From Smallanthus sonchifolius (Eukaryota > Streptophyta > Magnoliopsida > Asterales > Asteraceae): a stretch of 64,000 nt of DNA. Below the pieces are notes generated by a model. The model was given only the letters and a program-made list of their open reading frames with translations. It ran no database searches and was not told the DNA's origin. A program made the position numbers and the translations under genes. The stretch is from NCBI GenBank assembly GCA_023525975.1, contig CM042038.1, forward strand, positions 10,789,272-10,853,271, in the 5' to 3' direction. Positions 52,218 through 61,471 of the stretch are shown piece by piece. The stretch's first letter is position 1. The number at the start of each line of letters is the position of its first letter.

Positions 52218-54563
52218 GCAAATCATTATTTTCCGACAATCAGAGCAATTTCTACATCATCCGCCTTGGTGAAAGCTATTCGAGTTCATGAACTTGGTGA
52301 TCCTGAGGTCTTCCTACTTCCTTCCTTAATTCTTATACTCTTTGAAACACGATCAAGTTTTTTGTTGAATTGAAGCTCTAGTACAAATTTCTCTCATTAG
52401 TAGCATCTGATCATCTGTAAATTCCTATAATTGTTTTGGGTGATTGTTAATCATGATGCATCCAATTTCTGATTCAAGTTTTTTCTGATCGTAATTTTGG
52501 CCCAAAATTTATGATCTTCATTTATATTGATTTGGGTCCACTGTAAATGGGGTTATTAACAGGATCCAGTTTGTTGTCAATATGTTGCAGTAAATATGGC
52601 TTAGGAAATAATTACCAATTTGTAACTTTAAAATACAACTCTGCTACTGATTTGGGGTGTCCCAAAATGATAATGTTGCTTTTATTTTCAATAAAATGAT
52701 TTAGTAGTTCATAGTCATGAAGCGCGTAGTGCTTCTATATGCGGTTTGATATTAGGACAGGTTTCGTGATTATAAACAAAGTGAAATATTTACAGGTCCT
52801 GAAATGGGAGGAGGTTGAAATAGGAGATCCAAAAGATGGGGAGATTAAGGTGAGGAACAAGGCCATTGGGATAAACTTTATTGATATTTATTACCGTAAA
52901 GGTGTCTACAAGGCGGCTGCAACTCCACTCACACCAGGTTTCATGTTATATTATTTGTTATCGTATAATGATATATGCAACTGTCAGTGAGGGTGAACTT
53001 CGGATAACTTGCCAAAGTGGGTTCGGGTCAAAACATATTGCTTTTTTTGCAAAATGGCGGTTTGGGTAACTTGCTAAACTGGGTTTGGGTCAAAACGAGT
53101 TTTTGTTGTTGTTGTAGGAATCAAACAGGTCGGATTGGGCAAATCTGCAAACACTTTTTCTCTATTTTTGAATTCTTTAAATAGTCAAGTTTTAGACATG
53201 ATCATAAATGTATAGCACTATATTGTTACAACTATAATCTTAATTTTTTTTTATTAAAGCAATTTAGAAGGTCTTATGCATTTGAATACATTTCGGATTA
53301 CTTCCAAGTTTCTACACATATGACCCGTTTCCTTTTACGTTACTTCTTTTAGCTTAACCCGTTTGACTCATTAAAAATAAAGATAACCCTAATCGACCCA
53401 TTTGTATATATGGGTTGAATTTGACACTGCTAGTATTACCATTATGAATTATTATTTGTATTTATCTTTTTAGAGAGTTTGTGAATGGCTAAATTACGGA
53501 TCTCAAGTTAACATTTTGGAGAATTAAGTACTAAAAATTATTAGATTCTGCGTGAAGGCATGGAGGCAGTGGGAGTTGTAACAGCTGTCGGTCCTGGAGT
53601 AACGGGGCAACAAGTTGGAGATGTTGTTGCGTATGCTGGGGATCCAATGGGAGAATATGCTGAAGAGCAGGTACTTCCTGCAGATAAAGTTGTACCTGTC
53701 CCTTCTTCTGTTGACCCGACTGTAGCAGCTTCAGTTATGCTCAAGGGAATGACTGCCCAGTTCCTCCTCCGCCGTTGCTTTAAGGTCAAATTTTTATTCA
53801 ATCTGTTACTGCATAATAATAGATGAATTCATTGCAGTCATGGTACATTCTAGCTGATGTGTTTATGACTAAGAATTACTATACTTGTACAGGTGGAAAG
53901 TGGACATACAGTCCTTGTACATGCAGCAGCTGGTGGAGTCGGATCGTTATTGTGTCAATGGGCAAATGCACTTGGAGCCACTGTTATTGGAACCGTATCA
54001 ACCGCAGAGAAGGCTGCACAAGCAAAGGAAGATGGGTGCCACCATGTCATTGTCACCAAACAAGAAAATTTTGTTGAACTTGTTGCTGACATCACATCAG
54101 GCCAAGGGGTTGAAGTGGTTTATGATTCTGTTGGAAAAGACACCTTTGAGGTATTTTGGGCTTCTCCGTCGCCTTTTTAATTGCATCAAGTGAATGATCA
54201 TAATCAGATTGAAGTTTGAACGCCACTTTTCATTGATGTTTCAGGGGTCATTAGCCTGCTTAAAAACCCGAGGACACATGGTTAGTTTTTTGGCAGTCAT
54301 CTGGCACTCCAGATCCCGTACCGTTATCAGCACTTGCGGCAAAATCCCTGTTCTTGACCAGGCCTTCTCTCATGCAATACACTGCTAAACGAGACGAGTT
54401 ACCTGAAACTGCTGGTGAGGTGTTTGCCAACATTTCAAATGGGGTTTTACGGGTTCGGGTTAACCACAAATATCCTCTGTCTCAAGTGGCTCAAGCCCAT
54501 TTGGACATCGAAAACCGAAAGACCACAGGGTCTGTTGTGCTCATACCCGATGGCGTTAATTGA
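52218..54563 (+). pseudogene. Quinone oxidoreductase (zeta-crystallin-like), frameshifted
   Basis: This is an NADPH-dependent MDR-family quinone reductase. Exons end or lie at 52307, 52796-52937, 53558-53784, 53893-54150 and 54245-54563. Motifs: VKAIRVHELGDPE, NKAIGINFIDIYYRKGVYKA, GMEAVGVVTAVGPGVTG, GDPMGEYAEEQVLPADKVVP, the Rossmann loop VLVHAAAGGVGSLLCQWANA, and VVYDSVGKDTF. In the last exon SLACLKTRGHMVSF runs out of frame at a T-run (54286-54291), where one extra base and a substitution replace the expected GQ. The other frame then continues SSGTPDPVPLSALAAKSLFL to SVVLIPDGVN and a stop at 54563. The first exon is open from 52218 but has no ATG before VKAIRVHE. Otherwise conservation is high, so a sequencing error or an unseen first exon remains possible. 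Confidence 0.78.
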
Positions 54564-55047
54564 TATGTGAGTTCATGAGGTGCTTTAATATATCTGTACT
54601 CCGTGTAATTTTATGAAATTGTGTTTGTTTTTATTTTTCCTATAAGCAGTGTGTGTGAATTGTAAATTTGATCCAAGCCAAAGGTTGTTTTGGTCATTTG
54701 ACCCTTTTTCCTATTAAAGGTGCAACTATGTGATTCTAGTTTGTTTTAAGGACTTGTTTCTTTCATATTTTGATCCTTAATATTCTTAACAGATGCTATG
54801 AACTTGGTTGTTTTTATGCTGCAAATGTTTAAGAATGCGCATTTGATGATCACAACAACCATTCGTTTATTTCTCAGACTTTCGCTAACGGGTTCTCATT
54901 GTGTATAATGCTCTATAAAGTTGGCTAATTATGAATGTATGCTTTGGAGATTTTGAGTAGTAAGTGGGTTTATCTTTTAATATATGTGTAATGGTTGAAA
55001 TATGATGCATTTGAGTTAAATTTAAAAACCTCTCTATTATTAATGAA
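54564..55047. other. 3' flank of the oxidoreductase gene
   Basis: AT-rich text with no gene; probably the 3' untranslated region followed by spacer. Confidence 0.35.
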
Positions 55048-55438
55048 CTAGGTTAGAAACCCCGTGTATTACACGGGTTGAATAAATGCAATGTTATATA
55101 CTTAATAATAAATATTTACAAATGACATATTTATGATATATTACCTAGTTTTTTAATACAAATTTTAGAAACGTCACATAGTTACTTTTTAAGATGTTTT
55201 AAAAAAAGAATGAAATAAATGTTCAATTTCTAAAAATGTTTTATGAACAAACCTATATCTTTTTAAATAAAAAATGTTTATAAAAACAATTATAGAAATC
55301 ATTATTATTTGATGTATGAGAGACACAGAAAACCAAAAAATCATTAAAAAAATAATTAAAGAAAACTTGTGTAATTAATAGGAGAGAGAGGCGGGAAAAC
55401 TTGTTTCACCAAAACCTTTATTTATTATAGAGTATAGA
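55048..55438 (-). mobile_element. Short Helitron, reverse orientation
   Basis: Read on the minus strand it begins TCTATACTCTATAATAAATA and ends in the hairpin CCCGTGTAATACACGGGG, then TTTCTAACCTAG (CTAG complement at 55048-55051), with A on the + strand at 55047. It is close in structure and length to the copy at 5612-6040. Confidence 0.72.
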
Positions 55439-56217
55439 TATAGATTTATAACCCCATAGAAGTGATAGATGATGATTATGACGCCAAAGCCAATGTTGAT
55501 AGAAATGGATAAATTTTTGGGCATTAATATTAGATGCCATAAAAGAGGGGAATATGACCTAAATCTTATTTGTGTTGGATAATAACCATTGAGTTGATGT
55601 AAAGAATTAAAATGAATTTTGAAGAACATATTTTCAAATGGGTCTAAGAGTTTACTAGTGAATATAATCCATGTTATGTATGATAATATGATAAGAACCA
55701 ACACCAACTCACTTGAGGTTCTCACTGTTGGTATAATCCTCACAACGATTGAACACCAACCCACTTGAGGAACCTACTTTTTTAAGAGAGTTTTTTTAGT
55801 GTTTTATTTTGAGAGATTTGAGAGTAATTAAACCAACACATCCAATACATATTTATACTCACATAACCAAAAACCGAGTTTAAACGACTATAAACGATAA
55901 TATTACCTTTTTTTAAGGTAAAAAATGTTCAATGGCTTGAATCGTTTTTGCCAAACCGGTCTCAAATCGGGTTATGCTTCTAGATGGCCAAACCGGTGGT
56001 TTTAATCAGGTTCAAATTGGTTTCACCCAAATCGATTATGTTTTTGGTTCGAATCAGGTTCTGAACTGGTTTAGGTTTTTACAAACGTTTTATGAAATTA
56101 TTATAGTTTTGGAACAGAATGACAAAATAGTGATATTATGAATTGTTTTATTAAAATATAATATTTTAAATATTAAATATAAAAATACTTTAGAATGATC
56201 ACGTAAATAACCAAATA
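55439..56217. other. Spacer with AACCGG-type repeat
   Basis: 55950-56070 belongs to the AACCGG-rich class (CCAAACCGGTCTCAAATCGG). The minus-strand open frame over 55375-55764 overlaps the Helitron and has no family signature. No gene was seen. Confidence 0.35.
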
Positions 56218-56318
56218 TGGGCTTACATATGCTCATCATAATATCACTCTTCTGAAGGCCCAAAGTCCATTCCGTAGCCTATACTTGTTTTTCCGATATC
56301 GCTTCTCAGAAACCCTAA
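56218..56318 (+). promoter_or_regulatory. Ribosomal-protein promoter motifs: site II and telo-box
   Basis: Site II-type TGGGCT (56218-56223) and GGCCCA (56257-56262) are followed by a telo-box AAACCCTAA (56310-56318), 64 bases before the L15 start. This combination is well known in promoters of plant ribosomal-protein genes. Confidence 0.7.
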
Positions 56319-56381
56319 TCTAGACTTGCTCGGAATAGCGGCCGTCTCTCTGCAGATCGAAGCCCGGAGGAGAGTGAAACA

Positions 56382-57688
56382 ATGGGTAAACGCCTCTCCG
56401 TTCTACCAATTTCATAAATTATGCTTCAAGTTCGTGTATTTGTTTATCTCAATTTGTTTAATTTGAAAATGGATGGTTGTAACAGGTGCGTACACCTATG
56501 TGTCGGAGCTATGGAGGAAGAAGCAGTCGGACGTGATGAGGTTTATGCAGAGGGTGAGGTGCTGGGAGTACCGCCAGCTTCCTTCCATTGTCAGGGTCAC
56601 TCACCCCACCCGACCCGATAAGGCTCGTCGTATGGGCTACAAAGCCAAGCAGGTAGTTATTTTAACCTTGATTATATTATAGTTTCATTACTTCTGTAGA
56701 GTCATAGATCATCCAATGGTTTTTTTCTTGTTTCAATTTTATTGCTGGTTTCATTTTTTGTCTCCTTAATAATGCATTGAACACAAGAATTTCTATGTTT
56801 TAATTGGTCAAAACTATTCAAAATTAGGGTTTGTATGAGGTTTATATGTAAATACAACAAATGTTTACTAGATAAATAGATTGATATATAAACAAGTGGA
56901 GACAGACGTAGCTTCTGGTTGTAAATAAAGCTTATTTTGTTTTACATTGAGCAACTCTTCGCATAAGTAACGGCTATTGTGACCTAAACGCCTCGTGCTT
57001 TTTTAAGACAAGGTTTCATGTGAGAGAAACGATATACTTCGGTTCTGTTTAAGCGTACAAAATGGTGTTTTTGTAATTGATTCTGTAGAAGTGATGCTGT
57101 TAGTTTGTTATATGCCTTCCCATACAAAGCACAGTTGGTAATACTATCAGTAATTTGTAGGGTTATGTGATCTATCGAGTACGTGTGAGGCGTGGTGGAA
57201 GGAAGAGACCGGTTCCAAAAGGTATTGTGTACGGAAAGCCCACAAACCAGGGTGTCACTCAACTGAAATTTCAACGAAGCAAACGGTCTGTTGCTGAGGA
57301 ACGGGCTGGCAGGAAGCTCGGTGGTCTTAAAGTTCTCAACTCTTACTGGCTCAATGAGGTATGCGTTTGTTTCATATACATACTTACAGTTTTAAAGTGA
57401 GAGTGTACTGTTGTAAGTATTGAGTACAAGTGTTGAATGCAGGACTCAACTTACAAGTACTTTGAGGTGATCTTGGTGGACCCTGCACATGCTGCTATTC
57501 GCAACGATCCAAGGATCAACTGGATCTGCAACCCGGTGCACAAACACAGAGAGCTTAGAGGACTTACATCCGCTGGTAAGAAGTATAGAGGACTGCGTGG
57601 AAAGGGTCACCGTAACCACAAGGCGCGTCCATCACGAAGGGCTAATTGGAAGAGGAACAATACTTTGTCCCTTCGTCGTTACCGTTGA
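56382..57688 (+). CDS. RPL15: Cytosolic 60S ribosomal protein L15 (eL15)
   Basis: Four coding exons (56382-56385, 56486-56652, 57161-57358, 57443-57688) give exactly 204 residues, the normal eL15 length. Exon 1 contributes only ATG G, a frequent layout in ribosomal-protein genes. The protein reads MGAYTYVSELWRKKQSDVMR, then RPDKARRMGYKAKQGYVIYR, RRGGRKRPVPKG, SVAEERAGRKLGGLKVLNSY, DSTYKYFEVILVDPAHAAIR, NPVHKHRELRGLTSAGKKYR and ends NTLSLRRYR. It is highly basic, as expected for an rRNA-binding protein buried in the large subunit. Splice sites are GT-AG, the frame is intact, and site II and telo-box motifs lie just upstream, so the gene is almost certainly functional. Confidence 0.96.
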
Positions 57689-59329
57689 TTATTTATGCTA
57701 TAATGCTGTTTTGTTTGTTATTTATCGACTTGTTGCTCTCTGTTTGAGAATCTGAGACTAGGAATGTTTTGTGTCAATTTTGATGGACACTTGGCTCTGA
57801 GTTTGTTGTTTTGAGATGTTTTCATTGTTCCAACTTCTTAATATGTTAAAATTATTCTTGAAATTGGCAAGATTTAAATTACTCAATCTCAGCTTGAGTT
57901 CTAGCCGTTTAACTTCAGAAATTTGAGCTATTACTAATACGGTATACATGAGCTATTTGCTATTACAAATAGAGAACAGGGATGTGCATTTGGTACCAAT
58001 ATTTATTTATTTTTACTAGCCCCAGCCGAATCAAACTTAGTATAAGAAACTTATGGCTCGAGCTCGTCTATAAAATGAGCTTAAGCTCAGCTAGGATTCC
58101 ACATATGAACGTGGGATAACCTAAACATCTTTGTGATAAGGACGTAGAAGATGCCCCACAACTAAAAAATGTAAAAAAAAAAGTAATGTATAAAATAGGA
58201 GTCAACTAAAATTATATTGACAATTAGACAAATGAATCACATGTAGGCTTTACACATTTAATTCCCTAGATTTGTCTTTTAAAACGTATATATTACTTTC
58301 ATATTAAAGTAATTTGACGGTACTTTAAATCTTTAATCGGATAATTCAAAAGAATACAAAACGAGTATGTAAATTCGGTTTTGAAAAACGTTCCAGAAAT
58401 TAGACCAAATATCGTCTTCTTCTTGGTTCTTCTCATATAATAAAACTATAACATGATGGAGTCTAGCTTCTCTTTCTCTTTGTCAGGATCGGATGATTAG
58501 AATTGATCACATAAAGAAGATGATTTAGTCAATTACTAAGAGAAGTGGAATCAAAGTTAATGATACTCTTAATGGTGAAAATGAACAATAAGAATAATGA
58601 AGAACATCGAAATTCACTTTCAAGCTCCAAGTATATTATCACTCAAATGGGAATTACAATTGTTTTAACTATAACAATACATAATTGAGAACAACATAGC
58701 TCAATAATCAGTCCTAACCATTTATTCTAGGGTTTAGAATCAATACGAATAATTGATTCTAAACAAATGCTACATGGTACATATTGAGCATGTCATTCGT
58801 TGCATCGTTGAAGAAAAATGTGGTCGATGTTGCGGTTTCATCTTTTATGGTTGTGTTGTTGAGGCAATACCTACAAAAGTCTTTTTGTATGTGAGGTTTA
58901 GGTTAAAATTTAGAGGTAATTTGATGTATGTTTTGTTTTACATGAATTTTGGTTCCCAGAGTATCCCGTGGTCCTCAGAGACAAAGTCTTCTAGTTGTGG
59001 ATAGGCGGTTTTGTTGCATTCTGGTCATGTGGTATAGTACCAGGTCTTGTTTTCTTGTATGTCAATGATGGATGCTTGACATGTGAATTTCTTTGGCCGC
59101 ATACAATTATATTTAATAATTAAGTAATGAATAAATCACTCTTAGACACCTTTAACAAAAAAACTTATACATGTCTTCATTTATGTTCAAAATCATAAGC
59201 TAGAAAAGTTTAATGATGTCCAATATAGGATCATTGTTACATTATTACATTATTACATTACACTAACATACATTTCAATAAGGGTGACTTTTTACTTATT
59301 GGTTGTATCGACTTTGTTCTTTACATTTA
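57689..59329. other. L15 3' flank and repeat-poor spacer
   Basis: The L15 3' untranslated region is followed by AT-rich text. The open frame at 58753-59004 (Cys-rich VEEKCGRCCGFIFYGC) has no recognisable family and is probably chance. Nothing else was seen. Confidence 0.35.
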
Positions 59330-59565
59330 ATCTTATGGGTGTGAAAAAGTACAATAAAAGAGCCTTGCTCAACTGGTTTGTGCCGCGTAGGTTTATCCCA
59401 TCCACACAGCTTCTAATTTCATAACTATTTTTTTTAATGCAGCGAATTATCTTTTTTACATTAAAAACAATGGGTGGAAAAAGTTTACACAAAAAATCCT
59501 AGCTCAACTGGTTTGTGGTGCGCATGTAAATCCTTCAACCCATGTTCGAATCTTGTGTTCCACAA
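59330..59565 (+). repeat. tRNA-derived SINE, two tandem heads
   Basis: The second unit has an A-box TAGCTCAACTGG (59500-59511) and B-box GTTCGAATC (59544-59552), the internal Pol III promoter of tRNA-derived SINEs, then a T/C-rich tail. The first unit (59330-59412) repeats the head (TGGGTGTGAAAAAGT, GCTCAACTGGTTTGTGCCG) but has lost the B-box. No target duplication was determined. Confidence 0.6.
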
Positions 59566-59889
59566 TTTTTTTTTCCTTTTTTTACTTTTCTCTCCGGTTT
59601 TTTTTCAATTTTTTTTGTTTATTTTTTTACCCAGATTTTTAGGTTTATTTACTTTTTCCTTATTTTTACGTTAAAAACTTTAGCATTCCAGTTGCGGGGC
59701 ATTTCGAAATAACAACCGCGGATTACGACATAGCCTCGAAGCGCAGGATGCAATTATATGTTTATTTTATTTGTTTTTTAGTATGTGAGAACACTTTATC
59801 TTTATCTTATTTTTACTTTATCAATATTTTTGCAGGTTACGACACTGCCGCGAAGCGCGGGTGTCCTCCTAGTTTGTTATATTTTCCTA
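59566..59889. repeat. T-rich tract and second Helitron-type end
   Basis: 59570-59665 is T/C-rich. CCGCGAAGCGCGGGTGTCCT followed by CCTAG (CTAG 59872-59875) and T looks like another Helitron 3' terminus, of the GC-hairpin type seen at 48030-48057. Confidence 0.45.
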
Positions 59890-60456
59890 CTAGTTTAGAT
59901 CCCGTGTCTACACACGGGTTGAAAAATATTAATATTTAAAACTTTTAAATCTTTATGTATATATATTTTATAGGTGTAAAAATATATTATATATTTATAC
60001 AAAGGATATAAACAAACTCAAAGTATGTAAAAATTAATATATAATTGAATTTCGAAAATACGTTAATTACTATTTAATGTAATTTTATTTTCATTTACTA
60101 TTTGATTGAAATAAAAGTTAAATAGTTAAATTTTAAAGTTTTTTATAATAAAAGATAATTTAAAATAAATATGTTTTATTAGTATAATAAACATTTTATT
60201 TAAATATATATTATTATTAAAAGATAGAAATGTATTAAATAAAAGAGAGACGAGAAAAAAATAATGAGTATAAATATGGAGTAAACACGTGTCAATAAAA
60301 ACCTTTATTTATTATACAGTATAGGTTAATATTTTATTTAAATATATATTATTATTAGAAGATAGAAATATATTAAATAAGAAAGAGAGGCGAAAAAAAA
60401 ATGATAAAGATAAATATGGAGGCGACACGTGTCAATAAATACCTTTATTATATAGA
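59890..60456 (-). mobile_element. Helitron, reverse, with duplicated 5' part
   Basis: On the minus strand it ends CCCGTGTGTAGACACGGG, then ATCTAAACTAG (CTAG complement at 59890-59893). The opposite side has two copies of the 5' portion: 60185-60326 and 60330-60456 share ATTTTATTTAAATATATATT and end in ACACGTGTCAATAAA..CCTTTATT. The outer 5' end lies at about 60456-60462. This suggests nested or tandem insertion of related copies. Confidence 0.6.
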
Positions 60457-60659
60457 TATAGATTCGGCTCCGTAACCAAATATGCAATCACAGATCATGG
60501 CTTAAGCCTTTTCTCTGGTGCAATCACAGCCGATGTGCTACAAGACCTTCCGGCGGTTATCCTCGGTTAATTTCTCGATCCATCCTCTCACATACTAGTT
60601 TCGATTTCCCCTTTGTTTTTTAGATTTTTGTTAACTTAAAAATATAGTATTTGAACTCA

Positions 60660-61190
60660 ATGTCAATTCCTTTAGTCTCCCGATTCCTCTCATCTTCAAT
60701 CCGAGCAAGAAACCCTAGATTTTCTTTCACAACACTCGCAGTTACAAATCCGGCGGAAAAATATTGGATACATTTGGAGAGATATGATCCAAACATTGAA
60801 AAAACCCTAACAGGAATTGGGGCTAAATTGGACTCTTCATGTGTAAAGGAGGTAATAAAGAAATGCAGTTCTACCAATCCATCTCATATAACCGGTCTTA
60901 GATTCTTCATATGGGCTGGGATTCAACATGAGTATAGGCATAGCTCATACATGTATAACCTTGCTTGTAAACTATTCAGAATCAACCAAAATCCTAATGT
61001 GATTAGGGATGTTATTGAGGCTTATACTCTTGATATTTGTGCAGTGAATGTTAAAAGTTTCAAGATTGTTTTGAATCTATGTAAGGAAGCTTGGCTTGTT
61101 GATGAGGCTTTATAGGTGTTAAAGAAAATGAATGACTTTAAGTGTAGACCGGGCACTACGGCTTACAATGTTGTGATTAGGTTGTGTTCT
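60660..61190 (+). pseudogene. PPR protein gene, truncated after a nonsense codon
   Basis: From ATG 60660 the frame encodes MSIPLVSRFLSSSIRARNPR, an organelle-type presequence, then SHITGLRFFIWAGIQHEYRH, the characteristic pre-repeat region of P-class pentatricopeptide repeat proteins. It reaches LCKEAWLVDEAL and a TAG at 61113-61115. Beyond it the same frame continues VLKKMNDFKCRPGTTAYNVV and IRLCSATC, a PPR repeat, and homology is lost at about 61190. A normal family member would have many repeats over 400 or more residues. The gene is therefore 3'-truncated as well as interrupted. PPR proteins bind organelle RNA; this copy probably does not. The 3' end of the convergent membrane-protein gene lies less than 300 bases away. 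Confidence 0.8.
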
Positions 61191-61471
61191 GCAACTTGTT
61201 TACCCTCACGGGTCTATTCAAGCTTGATATGTTCGGGCTTTAGCGAACAATCTTAGGTAGCTCTTAAGCGACTTGGCTTGCTTACACCTCCATTTATGTC
61301 TTCCCCACAAAAATAACATTAGCTTCATCCTGTAGTTCATGTTGAAGTGTAAAAATTTAGAACAAATTTTCAGTCAAATGAACAGAACTATGACATATTT
61401 TTAGGAGCCCATTTTATTACTCAAAGAACATAAACTGTCTCTTCTCGGTAAAGAAACAGCCTGGAACTGTT

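Noticed and set aside
55375..55764. 129-codon minus-strand frame
   Set aside because: It overlaps the Helitron end and has no recognisable motif.
58753..59004. Cysteine-containing 83-codon frame
   Set aside because: No known cysteine spacing, no signal peptide, AT-rich surroundings; probably chance.
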